Positions 1 through 5,892 of a DNA stretch of 7,164 nucleotides are shown here, one piece after another. The translations under genes were made by a program, and so were the position numbers. Where the stretch lies: assembly GCA_015491705.1 (NCBI GenBank), contig WFVK01000199.1, positions 1 through 7,164 of the forward strand. The letters run 5' to 3'. Each line of letters begins with the position of its first letter. Position 1 is the stretch's first letter. This DNA is from Nitrospirota bacterium (GTDB lineage: Bacteria > Nitrospirota > Thermodesulfovibrionia > UBA6902). The notes below the pieces were generated by a model, which was not told where the DNA came from, made no database searches, and saw nothing but the letters and a program-made list of their open reading frames with translations.

Positions 1-173
1 GGCAGGGAAAACCTTTTTACTCAGGTGTCAGCATCCTTTATGAGATATATCTGTCAAAATTTGGCTCTTTATTTACTGCCGTCTTATCTATAATACTACT
101 TATGAACGATTAATGCAATAGATGAAAAAAATTTTTTTCGCTGATTTATTCTAACCGTCCTTACGGCATATAC

Positions 174-202
174 GTTACATAAACCAGAGATTACAGTATA
201 CT
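174..202 (+). promoter_or_regulatory. candidate sigma70-type promoter for mpgP
   Basis: A -35-like GTTACA (174-179) is separated by 17 bp from a -10 TATACT (197-202). The -10 matches the consensus at 5 of 6 positions and the -35 at 4 of 6. Transcription would start near 209, leaving a leader of about 95 nt before the ATG at 304. This is a pattern match in AT-rich DNA, where chance matches are common. Confidence 0.35.
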
Positions 203-224
203 AAAAACTGTCTTTTTTTACAAG

Positions 225-256
225 GGTGAAAATGGTGAAAATTTTTTTGCTTCACC
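225..256 (+). repeat. tandem 9-bp repeat with partner inverted arm in the mpgP leader
   Basis: GGTGAAAAT occurs twice back to back (225-233 and 234-242). TTCACC at 251-256 is the reverse complement of the first six bases of each copy. Either copy could form a 6-bp stem with it, giving two mutually exclusive hairpins in the leader of mpgP. No known regulator motif is recognised. Confidence 0.5.
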
Positions 257-303
257 GCTGAGGTATAGCGTTTGCCCAGCGCACGCATGACGGAAACACG
301 AAT

Positions 304-1143
304 ATGAAGGCACTGCAAGGGAACCTGATAATATTTACAGATATGGACGGGACGCTTCTTGATAATGCGTACTCTTTCGAAAAGGCGCTGCCCGCCCTTG
401 AACTGATCAGGGAAAAAAATATACCCCTTGTGTTGTGCTCCAGTAAAACACGGGCGGAAATTGAGCGTTACAGGGTGCGACTTGAAAATACACATCCGTT
501 TATTTCTGAAAACGGCGGGGGTATTTTTATCCCGAAAAACTATTTCAGACCGGAAATCCTGAGCCGCTGCCCGGGCACCCCGGAGGCGGGGGATTATATT
601 GTCATAAGGCTTGGAACGAACTATGCGGATTTGAGAAAGGCCCTGACGGAACTGCGTTCAGAGGGATTCGATATTACCGGATTCGGCGATATGAACAGCG
701 CGGAGATCGCGGCGCTGACGGGTCTGGAGATTTCAGAGGCGGCGATGGCCGCGCAGAGGGACTTTGATGAACCGTTCAGATTCAGAGGAGATGAAAAGGC
801 ATTGAAGAAACTCTTGCAGCGGATCAGGTCCAAGGGCTTCAACTATACCCTGGGAGAACTGTTACATTTGACAGGTAACAACGACAAGGGCAGGGCTGTG
901 GAGGTTCTGAAACGCCTGTACGCGGCGCAATACGGGGCTATCATCACCGCCGCCTTCGGCGACAGCCCCAATGACATAGAGATGCTGAAAAAAGTCGATT
1001 ATCCTGTTGTCGTCAGGAGAAACGACGGCAGATGCAATCCCCGGATTCTCAGGGAAGTCAGGGGCTGTATCAAATCCGACCGTCCAGGGCCTGAGGGATG
1101 GAACCGGGCGGTTATAAAATTACTTGAAACCGTGCTCCTCTGA
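304..1143 (+). CDS. mpgP: HAD-family mannosyl-3-phosphoglycerate phosphatase (MpgP-like)
   Basis: The 279-residue protein is probably a cytoplasmic phosphatase that dephosphorylates mannosyl-3-phosphoglycerate, or the glucosyl analogue, to mannosyl- or glucosylglycerate, a compatible solute. All HAD motifs are visible. Motif I is DMDGT, with nucleophile D13 and acid/base D15. Motif II is CSSKT (residues 45-49). Motif III is K195 in NDKG. Motif IV is GDSPND (219-224). ENGGGIFIP (69-77), DEPF (155-158) and [11 protein letters not shown] (188-198) are characteristic of the MPGP/Cof-like subgroup rather than general Cof phosphatases. Length fits the family. The start at 304 has only a weak GGA Shine-Dalgarno (292-294), but no better start precedes motif I. 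The partner synthase is not in the window; it may lie left of base 1 or elsewhere. The last 24 bp overlap the end of panB on the opposite strand. Substrate (mannosyl or glucosyl) cannot be decided from sequence alone. Confidence 0.87.
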   Translation: MKALQGNLIIFTDMDGTLLDNAYSFEKALPALELIREKNIPLVLCSSKTRAEIERYRVRLENTHPFISENGGGIFIPKNYFRPEILSRCPGTPEAGDYIVIRLGTNYADLRKALTELRSEGFDITGFGDMNSAEIAALTGLEISEAAMAAQRDFDEPFRFRGDEKALKKLLQRIRSKGFNYTLGELLHLTGNNDKGRAVEVLKRLYAAQYGAIITAAFGDSPNDIEMLKKVDYPVVVRRNDGRCNPRILREVRGCIKSDRPGPEGWNRAVIKLLETVLL

Positions 1144-1920
1144 AGGGAATACACCCTTTTCTACTTCTTCCCTGTACGCCCTGACCGCCTCCAATGCCCC
1201 TTTCCTGATGTTTGCGTATTGCTTGACGAACCGGGGAACAAATCTCTCAAACAGCCCGATAACGTCATAGAGAACAAGCACCTGTCCGTCGCAGTGGACT
1301 CCCGCCCCTATGCCTATGGTGGGAATTGAAAGCTCTTCCGTGATCCTCCGGGCAAGCCCCATGGGGATGGCTTCCAGCAACAGGGCGAATGCGCCTGCAT
1401 CCTCGATGATATGCGCTTCCTCCACCAGTTTTTTCGCCGCTTCCTCTGTCTTGCCCTGAACCTTGTATCCTCCCATCCTGTGTATGGATTGCGGTGTGAG
1501 GCCGATATGCGCCATTACCGGGATGTCAGATCTGGTCATGGCCCTGATGTGTGCGGCAATTTCAGCGCCGCCTTCCATTTTTACCGCGGAAGCTCCTCCC
1601 TCCTTGAGAAACCTTCCGGCGTTTCTTACGGCATCGGAAATGTCCGCCTGGTATGACATGAAGGGCATGTCCCCTATCACCATGGCGTTTTTGACGGCCC
1701 TTGCAACTATCCTTGTATGGTAGATCATCTCATCCATGGTTACCGGGAGCGTGTTCTCCAGTCCCTGTACGACCATGCCGAGTGAATCCCCCACAAGAAC
1801 AGCGTCTATTCCCGCCTCATCCACAATACGCGCAAAGGGATAATCGTATGCCGTAAGCATTGTGATTTTCCCGCCGTTTTTTTTCTTTGCCAGAAAATCC
1901 TGGATTGTAAAACCGGGCAT
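1120..1920 (-). CDS. panB: 3-methyl-2-oxobutanoate hydroxymethyltransferase (ketopantoate hydroxymethyltransferase)
   Basis: PanB transfers a hydroxymethyl group from 5,10-methylene-tetrahydrofolate to 2-oxoisovalerate to make ketopantoate, the first committed step to pantothenate and coenzyme A. It is a cytoplasmic TIM-barrel enzyme. At 266 residues it is close to the E. coli length (264) and looks complete. Metal-binding residues known in the family are present: D45 in GDSLG, D84 in GDMPF and E116 in KMEGG. The catalytic glutamate corresponds to E183 in LLEAIP. Other signatures are MLTAYDYP (21-28), HIGLTPQ (138-144) and IGIGAG (202-207). The ATG at 1920 lies one base after the FKBP gene's stop codon with only a weak upstream GGA, so translational coupling is likely. 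No panC or panD is nearby in the window. The 3' end overlaps mpgP convergently. Confidence 0.97.
   Translation of the reverse strand: MPGFTIQDFLAKKKNGGKITMLTAYDYPFARIVDEAGIDAVLVGDSLGMVVQGLENTLPVTMDEMIYHTRIVARAVKNAMVIGDMPFMSYQADISDAVRNAGRFLKEGGASAVKMEGGAEIAAHIRAMTRSDIPVMAHIGLTPQSIHRMGGYKVQGKTEEAAKKLVEEAHIIEDAGAFALLLEAIPMGLARRITEELSIPTIGIGAGVHCDGQVLVLYDVIGLFERFVPRFVKQYANIRKGALEAVRAYREEVEKGVFPSEEHGFK
1142..1163 (+). terminator. weak terminator-like hairpin at the end of mpgP
   Basis: AAGGG (1143-1147) can pair with CCCTT (1154-1158) across a 6-nt loop. A TT and then CTAC follow, so the stem is short and the U-tract poor. It starts at the mpgP stop codon and lies inside the antisense of the panB 3' end, which is where a terminator would be needed given the convergent overlap. 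It could be chance. Confidence 0.22.
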
Positions 1921-1921
1921 G

Positions 1922-2350
1922 TTATCCGACTATTTCCACCAGTTCCAGATCAAAGATCAGTTCCTTGCCGGCCAAGGGATGATTCGCATCCATCATAAAG
2001 CCGTTTTCTGTGCGTTGTATTACGGTTACAAAAAAAGAGCTCCCGTCCGGTTTATGCATCTGAACGGTTTGTCCGATTTGGGGATCAAAATCCGCGGGGG
2101 CGTTTTCCCTCCTGAATTCAAAGACCTTCCTTTCATCACGCGGACCGTAGGCATCCTCCGGGGGGATTGTGATTGTCTTCGTCTCATTTGCGGACATGCC
2201 GACGATTCCCCTTTCAAAGCCCGGAATCGCAGTTCCCTCACCGATGGTAAACTCTATCGGATCCGTCTTTACCGATGTCTCGACCACATTTCCATTTGCA
2301 TCCTTTAACGTGTAATGCACCTTCACCCTGTCTCCAGCCTTTGCCTGCAT
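1922..2350 (-). CDS. SlyD-like FKBP-type peptidyl-prolyl cis-trans isomerase
   Basis: This 142-residue cytoplasmic protein is predicted to catalyse cis-trans isomerisation of prolyl bonds and to act as a folding chaperone. The FKBP half-domain runs from about residue 1 to 69, with KVHYTL (10-15), [11 protein letters not shown] (42-52) and IPPEDAYG (62-69). An insert-in-flap chaperone segment follows (about 70-118). The strongly conserved DANHPLAGK (121-129) leads into the last strand, ending ELVEIVG. The order matches SlyD/SlpA-type FKBPs. Unlike E. coli SlyD it ends right after the FKBP fold and has no histidine- and cysteine-rich metal-binding tail, so a nickel-handling role is not supported. 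A strong AGGAGG (2357-2362 on the complement) lies 6 nt before the ATG and fixes the start. It is the first gene of a likely two-gene unit with panB; no functional link to panB is obvious. Confidence 0.92.
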   Translation of the reverse strand: MQAKAGDRVKVHYTLKDANGNVVETSVKTDPIEFTIGEGTAIPGFERGIVGMSANETKTITIPPEDAYGPRDERKVFEFRRENAPADFDPQIGQTVQMHKPDGSSFFVTVIQRTENGFMMDANHPLAGKELIFDLELVEIVG

Positions 2351-2356
2351 TGATTG

Positions 2357-2362
2357 CCTCCT
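2357..2362 (-). promoter_or_regulatory. strong ribosome binding site of the FKBP gene
   Basis: A perfect AGGAGG in an AGAGGAGG context lies 6 nt upstream of the ATG at 2350. It fixes the start and suggests high translation of the FKBP gene compared with the weakly served panB downstream. Confidence 0.8.
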
Positions 2363-2449
2363 CTGTTGAATTTACAGTACGAAAATTTCATTCCGTTATC
2401 ATGTATCGTGCAATGCGCATAATTCCTGATTGCGCCCGAAATAACGTGC

Positions 2450-2463
2450 CAGGCTTCAGCCTG
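2450..2463. repeat. small perfect hairpin in the FKBP leader
   Basis: CAGGC (2450-2454) and GCCTG (2459-2463) form a perfect 5-bp stem around a 4-nt loop. It has no T-run on either side, so it is not an intrinsic terminator. It would lie about 10-25 nt into the leader RNA made from the candidate promoter at 2480-2488 and could be a 5' stabilising hairpin. Confidence 0.35.
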
Positions 2464-2479
2464 ACTTCAGTTTCCAACA

Positions 2480-2488
2480 ATTATAACA
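2480..2488 (-). promoter_or_regulatory. candidate extended -10 promoter for the FKBP-panB unit
   Basis: On the minus strand the sequence reads TGT followed by a perfect TATAAT (2485-2480), giving a full extended -10 TGnTATAAT. No good -35 is seen at normal spacing, which extended -10 promoters can tolerate. Transcription would start near 2473, giving a leader of about 120 nt before the FKBP ATG. Its position in the 217-bp gap after lgt fits an independent transcription unit. Confidence 0.45.
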
Positions 2489-2524
2489 CATCGGCGGAGG
2501 TAAATAATCCATGCATCTGCATAA

Positions 2525-2536
2525 GCTGCCGGCAGC
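2525..2536. repeat. perfect 12-bp palindrome GCTGCCGGCAGC
   Basis: The 12 bases equal their own reverse complement. With no loop it would make a poor RNA hairpin but a possible dimeric protein-binding site. It lies between the lgt terminator candidate and the FKBP promoter candidate, about 50 bp upstream of the proposed transcription start. No known operator is recognised. Confidence 0.4.
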
Positions 2537-2541
2537 GGCGT

Positions 2542-2575
2542 AAAAAATTGCGGGATCCGGAAAAGCTTTATCCGC
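2542..2575 (-). terminator. candidate intrinsic terminator of the folE-lgt cluster
   Basis: Read on the minus strand, GCGGAT (2575-2570) can pair with ATCCCGC (2556-2550), with one bulged C. The loop is 13 nt and six T residues follow (2547-2542). The hairpin overlaps the lgt stop codon. The stem is short and imperfect, but the T-run and its position at the end of the five-gene run support a terminator. Confidence 0.4.
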
Positions 2576-3416
2576 GGTTCCTCCGCTCTCTCCGCCTGAC
2601 AATGATAATACCGGTTCCGGCCAGTATCATGAAAAGGCAGAGTATCTGGCCCATGCTCAGGAACCCGAAAAACAGCCCGAGCTGGCTGTCCGGTTCGCGG
2701 ACAAATTCTATGAAGAACCTTACGCTTCCGTACCCGATGATATACAGTGCAAGGAAAAAACCGTCGAAAAACTTCCTGTTGCGGATTTTCCAGAGTATGA
2801 AGAAGAGGAATATCCCCTCGAAGAATGCCTCGTACAACTGCGATGGATGCCTGAGCTGATTGGTCCTGTCAAGCGGGAAATACATGCCCCACGGCACTGA
2901 CGTGACGCGACCGTAGAGTTCGCCGTTAATGAAATTCCCTATTCTGCCGAACGTGTATCCAAGCGGTATCGACGGGATGAGAAAGTCGGCGAATTTCCAG
3001 AAATTCACCCTGTACCTGTAACAGAACAATGCAGAAGCCGAGATCACGCCGATCAGTCCGCCGTGGTAAGACATCCCTGCAAGACCCGTGAAGTGAAAAC
3101 CTCCCGAAAAACTGAAGGGCAGAAATATTTCCAGCGGATGCGCCATGTAGTAATCAAGATTGTAAAAAACGACATATCCGATCCGTGCCCCGAGCATGAG
3201 CCCCAGTATGGCCCATACAAAGTAATTCTCGACCGTATCCCTGGGATAATCATACTCTTTCCTTTTCAGCCTGTAAGCTGACAGCAGGTATACAGCGGCA
3301 AAGGCGACGACATACATCAGCCCGTAGTAACGTATCTGAAACTCCCCGATACGGATAATGTAAGGCTTGATATGTTCCGGTATGTGCTGCCAGAAATTTA
3401 TGAACTGATTTGCCAT
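2568..3416 (-). CDS. lgt: prolipoprotein diacylglyceryl transferase
   Basis: Lgt is an inner-membrane enzyme that transfers diacylglyceryl from phosphatidylglycerol to the lipobox cysteine of prolipoproteins, the first step of lipoprotein maturation. The 282 residues give several hydrophobic segments, at roughly 32-48, 66-86, 118-133, 144-156, 200-209, 219-231 and 247-273. Conserved blocks are in the expected order: YYGLMY (30-35), SYHGGLIG (116-123, with the essential-type His at 118), GRIGNFINGELYGR (157-170, the Lgt signature with R158 and N161), HPSQLYE (190-196) and RFFIEFVREPD (233-243). The C-terminus is arginine-rich (RRRERRNRG). The ATG at 3416 lies 11 bp after the stop of the small membrane protein gene. 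The Shine-Dalgarno is poor (AGGG about 12 nt upstream), so coupled translation is plausible. It appears to be the last gene of the folE cluster. No truncation is seen. Confidence 0.97.
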   Translation of the reverse strand: MANQFINFWQHIPEHIKPYIIRIGEFQIRYYGLMYVVAFAAVYLLSAYRLKRKEYDYPRDTVENYFVWAILGLMLGARIGYVVFYNLDYYMAHPLEIFLPFSFSGGFHFTGLAGMSYHGGLIGVISASALFCYRYRVNFWKFADFLIPSIPLGYTFGRIGNFINGELYGRVTSVPWGMYFPLDRTNQLRHPSQLYEAFFEGIFLFFILWKIRNRKFFDGFFLALYIIGYGSVRFFIEFVREPDSQLGLFFGFLSMGQILCLFMILAGTGIIIVRRRERRNRG

Positions 3417-3427
3417 TTAAACATGCC

Positions 3428-3712
3428 CTATGCCGGCGGGTCCCTGAATATCACATATTTGATAAAGCTGGAGATTCTTTGTAGAGACCTCAGGAAAAAC
3501 ACCGCGGAAATAATAAAAATAAGGGCTGCCGCCGCCTTTTCGAAGGTATCCGTATTACCCATATGAAGAAATTTCTGATTTACTATATTAATCGTACTTA
3601 ATACGAATAATATAACAACGAATGTGACCATGAAATGGAAAAAAGCGGCGGCCCCCATCATTGCGTAAAAGCCGATACGGCGAAGCATCTTTCTTGTTCC
3701 GGAAATCGGCAT
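3428..3712 (-). CDS. small two-helix membrane protein of unknown function
   Basis: I do not recognise this 94-residue protein. A short basic N-terminus (TRKMLRR, 6-12) precedes a long hydrophobic stretch (about 14-40). A polar loop with HMGNTDTFEK (50-59) follows, then a second hydrophobic stretch (about 60-74). The basic tail has LRSLQRISSFIKYVIFR (74-90) and ends DPPA. By the positive-inside rule both ends would face the cytoplasm. There are no cysteines and no obvious catalytic motif. It is likely real: it starts 7 bp after metF and ends 11 bp before lgt, so it fills the gap exactly and keeps the strand of the operon. The Shine-Dalgarno is weak (GAG about 8 nt before the ATG). A role with Lgt or in the membrane is possible from context only. 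Confidence 0.7.
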   Translation of the reverse strand: MPISGTRKMLRRIGFYAMMGAAAFFHFMVTFVVILFVLSTINIVNQKFLHMGNTDTFEKAAAALIFIISAVFFLRSLQRISSFIKYVIFRDPPA

Positions 3713-3719
3713 GTTTAAC

Positions 3720-4601
3720 TCATGACAGTCCGGCCCTTTCCATGATGAGCGGCACCTTGTCTTCAGCGCCGATGGCCATTATATGAACGCCGTCACATAT
3801 TTTTTCGTCACGCAACTGTTTTATATGGCGCGCCGCGATATTTATTCCCGCGTCAAGGGCGTTTTCTTTTCCGGCGGCCTTCAACTCGTCGATGAGACCG
3901 GAAGGCACGGTGATGCCGGGGACGAACTTATTCATGTAATTCGCCATTCCCGCGCTCTTCAGGAGTACCAGCCCTGCGAGTACTTTAACCGGGAATTTTC
4001 TTGCATATTTCATGAATTCCCTGAACTTGTCAATATCATAGATCGCCTGGGTCTGGAAAAATTTTGCTCCCGCCCCGACTTTTTTTTCGAATTTCATGAG
4101 CTGCGGTTCAATGGGATTCGCCTCCGGCGTTACCACGGCGCCCTGGAAGAAGTCTGTTGCCCCTTTCATCTCATTGCCCATCATGTCCCTGCCGTTATTA
4201 AGGGAATCAACGACCCTGAGGAGCTGCACGGATTCAATATCGTATACCGGCTTTGCACCCTTGTGGTCCCCTGCATCAGGATGATCTCCGGTCATGCACA
4301 GGACATTCCTGATCCCCAGCACGCTTGCGCCGAGCAGGTCCGACTGAAGGGCGATGCGGTTGCGGTCCCTGCACGTCATCTGAAGTATGGGCTCGTGACC
4401 CATGTCGAGGAGTATCCTGCATATTGACATGGAATTTATTCTCATTACAGCGGACTGATTGTCCGTTACATTAACGGCATCCAGCCTGCCTTTAAGCATT
4501 TCAGCGTCATGGAGCATTTCCTTTATATCCGTGCCTTTGGGCGGGCCTATTTCTGCCGTAACCACGAATTTGCCGGAATCAAGTGCATCTCTGAAATTCA
4601 C
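3720..4601 (-). CDS. metF: 5,10-methylenetetrahydrofolate reductase, catalytic subunit (MetF)
   Basis: This 293-residue TIM-barrel flavoprotein is predicted to reduce 5,10-methylene-tetrahydrofolate to 5-methyl-tetrahydrofolate, for methionine synthesis or the methyl branch of the Wood-Ljungdahl pathway. The N-terminal strand VVTAEIGPPKG (13-23) carries the glutamate (E17) expected to protonate the folate. AVNVTDNQS (42-50) and the HEPILQMTCRDRNR block (69-82) are typical. MTGDHPDAGDH (103-113) holds the conserved aspartate region. TPEANP (158-163), FFQTQAIYD (181-189) and VLAGLVLLKSAGMANYMNK (207-225) complete the barrel. It has the short bacterial length with no regulatory domain. The start is GTG at 4601, overlapping the metV stop by 4 nt (GTGA). 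A perfect AGGAGG (4609-4614 on the complement) sits 7 nt upstream inside metV. The adjacent metV implies a two-subunit MetFV enzyme rather than a standalone NADH-dependent MetF. Confidence 0.94.
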   Translation of the reverse strand: MNFRDALDSGKFVVTAEIGPPKGTDIKEMLHDAEMLKGRLDAVNVTDNQSAVMRINSMSICRILLDMGHEPILQMTCRDRNRIALQSDLLGASVLGIRNVLCMTGDHPDAGDHKGAKPVYDIESVQLLRVVDSLNNGRDMMGNEMKGATDFFQGAVVTPEANPIEPQLMKFEKKVGAGAKFFQTQAIYDIDKFREFMKYARKFPVKVLAGLVLLKSAGMANYMNKFVPGITVPSGLIDELKAAGKENALDAGINIAARHIKQLRDEKICDGVHIMAIGAEDKVPLIMERAGLS

Positions 4602-5269
4602 TTTTTAACCTCCTCTTTCTTTTCACGGGCATTGATGCTCATGGGTTTTTTGTGGGCCGACCAGTCCTTGGGCTCTGCTGTTTTTTTCATATCCTCAAGT
4701 TGATCGAGGCGCTTCAGCCTGTTGTATATTCTCACCCATGCACATTCAATATCATCGCTGATCTCGCATTTTCCGTTATTCGTTCCACCGCAGGGACCGT
4801 TTAAAAGACCTTTCGGACATGCGGTAACCGGGCATATCCCGCCGGTTTTATCGAGTATGCATTTACCGCACAGGGAGCACCTCTCATCAAACATCTGTAT
4901 CCTCGTCATGTTACCGAGAAACAGGGAGTCATTGGTCGGGTAGACCGGTTTATCCTGGAACAGTTCGACCGCTGTCTGGGTGCCCGCACCGCAGGACATC
5001 ACCAGAATGCAGTCGGTTTCCGCAAGCGCATCCTTGAACTGTTTCAACTCCACCTTTGTGCCCAGGACCTGGCAGCCCGTCTTGGCGACAAAGGTGCCGG
5101 TCACCTTTTTGCCTTCCGCTTCAAGCGTCTCTTTCATTTCCCGGAGTTCGGGCTCCCCCCCTGTTCCGCAGAGCGTTGCACACTCGGAGCAGCCCAGGAG
5201 AAAGAGACTGTTGCAGTTTTTGATATTCTCCATTATGTCCTTATGCCCGCGTTTCTTTGTGATTATCAT
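4598..5269 (-). CDS. metV: MetV, cysteine-rich partner subunit of methylenetetrahydrofolate reductase
   Basis: This 223-residue protein matches the methylene-tetrahydrofolate-reductase C-terminal-type (MetV) family, which pairs with a short MetF in acetogens and related anaerobes and is thought to carry metal centres for electron entry. There are 15 cysteines. An N-terminal group is CSECATLC (27-34), followed by C66, C87 and C93. A C-terminal cluster is CSLCGKC (131-137), then C146, C151, C160, C168 and C176 within GICPVTACPKGLLNGPCGG (144-162). This resembles iron-sulfur or zinc ligation; the exact centres cannot be assigned. The lysine-rich tail (REKKEEVKK) encodes the metF ribosome binding site. 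An AGGAGA (5276-5281 on the complement) 6 nt before the ATG at 5269 supports this start. M13 (ATG at 5233), preceded by AAGG, is a reasonable alternative. It lies 29 bp after folE and overlaps metF by 4 nt. Confidence 0.9.
   Translation of the reverse strand: MIITKKRGHKDIMENIKNCNSLFLLGCSECATLCGTGGEPELREMKETLEAEGKKVTGTFVAKTGCQVLGTKVELKQFKDALAETDCILVMSCGAGTQTAVELFQDKPVYPTNDSLFLGNMTRIQMFDERCSLCGKCILDKTGGICPVTACPKGLLNGPCGGTNNGKCEISDDIECAWVRIYNRLKRLDQLEDMKKTAEPKDWSAHKKPMSINAREKKEEVKK
4609..4614 (-). promoter_or_regulatory. metF ribosome binding site embedded in metV
   Basis: A perfect AGGAGG lies 7 nt upstream of the GTG at 4601, within the last codons of metV. It decides the non-ATG start of metF and supports coupled synthesis of the two subunits. 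Confidence 0.8.
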
Positions 5270-5298
5270 TTGATTTCTCCTTGAAAAAAATATGGTTG

Positions 5299-5862
5299 TT
5301 ATTCACCTTTTTTTATCAATTCAAGCAGTTCCACCCTCGTTGACTCCTTGCTCCGGAATATCCCCCTGACCGCGGATGTTACGGTTCTTGCGTTGGGTTT
5401 TTTTATGCCCCGCATCGACAGGCAAAGGTGCTCTGCATCTATTATCACCATCGCCCCGCGGGGTTTCAGCTTCTCCATGATCATATCCGCAAGCTGGGTG
5501 GTCAGGCGTTCCTGTACCTGCGGTCTTTTGGCAAATACCTCAACGGCTTTGGCAAGCTTGCTGAGACCGACGATCTTGCCCCCCGCAGGAATATATGCAA
5601 CATGGGCCTTTCCTATAAAGGGCAGCAGGTGGTGTTCGCATACAGAGTAGAAAGGGATGTCCTTCAGGAGAACCATCTCGTCGTGGCTTTCCCCTTCAAT
5701 CGGTCTCAGAATTTCCTTTGTGGGTGTTTTGAGCCCGGAAAATATCTCTTCGTACAGGTCTGCAATACGCCGGGGCGTGTCCTTCAGGCCGGGCCTGTCC
5801 GGGTCTTCGCCGATGCCCTCAAGGATCATCCTTACGCCTTTCTTTATTTTGGTTTTGTTCAT
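5299..5862 (-). CDS. folE: GTP cyclohydrolase I (FolE)
   Basis: FolE converts GTP to 7,8-dihydroneopterin triphosphate, the entry step to tetrahydrofolate (and to queuosine precursors); it is a cytoplasmic homodecamer. The 187 residues match the bacterial type I enzyme in length. Zinc ligands are visible as C75 and H78 in CEHHLLPF (75-82) and C147 in EHLCLSMRG (144-152). H77 and H145 correspond to the neighbouring active-site histidines. GLKDTPRR (25-32), HVAYIP (87-92), GLSKLAK (99-105), [10 protein letters not shown] (112-121) and [10 protein letters not shown] (160-169) are family blocks. The start at 5862 lacks a well-spaced Shine-Dalgarno: GGAG ends about 17 nt upstream. M12 (ATG at 5829) has a better one, but residues 1-11 align well with the N-terminus of B. 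subtilis MtrA, so the longer form is kept. It is the first gene of the cluster folE-metV-metF-small membrane gene-lgt. Confidence 0.97.
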   Translation of the reverse strand: MNKTKIKKGVRMILEGIGEDPDRPGLKDTPRRIADLYEEIFSGLKTPTKEILRPIEGESHDEMVLLKDIPFYSVCEHHLLPFIGKAHVAYIPAGGKIVGLSKLAKAVEVFAKRPQVQERLTTQLADMIMEKLKPRGAMVIIDAEHLCLSMRGIKKPNARTVTSAVRGIFRSKESTRVELLELIKKGE

Positions 5863-5888
5863 GCTGGATTCAGGTGACTCTCCGTCAT
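5859..5888 (-). other. possible 9-codon leader ORF overlapping the folE start
   Basis: An ATG at 5888 opens a 9-residue frame (MTESHLNPA). Its TGA overlaps the folE ATG as ATGA. Its own ribosome site is weak (GGA three bases before the ATG). Since folE lacks a well-placed Shine-Dalgarno, reinitiation after this leader is conceivable, but a frame this short is common by chance. Confidence 0.2.
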
Positions 5889-5892
5889 ATGT

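Larger units (their letters stand above)
1..303. other. AT-rich intergenic region upstream of mpgP
   Basis: No confident gene is seen here. The DNA is clearly AT-richer than the genes and contains a perfect 16-bp palindrome at 124-139 (G, seven A, seven T, C). It also has a promoter candidate at 174-202 and a tandem 9-bp repeat at 225-242. A TATAAT box at 89-94 has no good -35 partner. One plus-strand frame is open from base 3 to a TAA at 111-113, and another from base 1 to a TAA at 91-93. Either could be the 3' tail of a gene entering from the left, but neither peptide is recognisable, so no gene is called. Confidence 0.5.

Noticed and set aside
89..94. Perfect TATAAT box upstream of mpgP
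   Set aside because: No acceptable -35 lies at 15-19 bp and there is no TGn extension; the candidate at 174-202 is better placed.
1..113. Possible 3' end of a gene entering from the left (frames open to TAA at 91-93 or 111-113)
   Set aside because: With two competing frames of 30 and 36 codons, AT-rich codons and no recognisable motif, this cannot be told from chance.
124..139. 16-bp palindrome of seven A and seven T as a terminator
   Set aside because: It has no loop, no GC stem and no gene clearly ending before it. It is better seen as a bent or flexible A/T tract.
1922..2350. Nickel-handling SlyD
   Set aside because: The protein ends directly after the FKBP fold and lacks the histidine/cysteine-rich tail that binds nickel in E. 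coli SlyD.
2275..2859. 194-codon open frame on the plus strand covering the lgt-FKBP gap
   Set aside because: Both ends run antisense into well-supported genes (FKBP and lgt). The product resembles nothing, and there is no good ribosome site at its start.
3783..4427. 214-codon open frame on the plus strand
   Set aside because: It lies entirely antisense to metF, which has clear family motifs and operon context. The translated product has no recognisable domain.
5428..5877. 149-codon open frame opposite folE
   Set aside because: It is antisense to the conserved zinc-site half of folE and extends only slightly beyond the folE start; no protein features support it.
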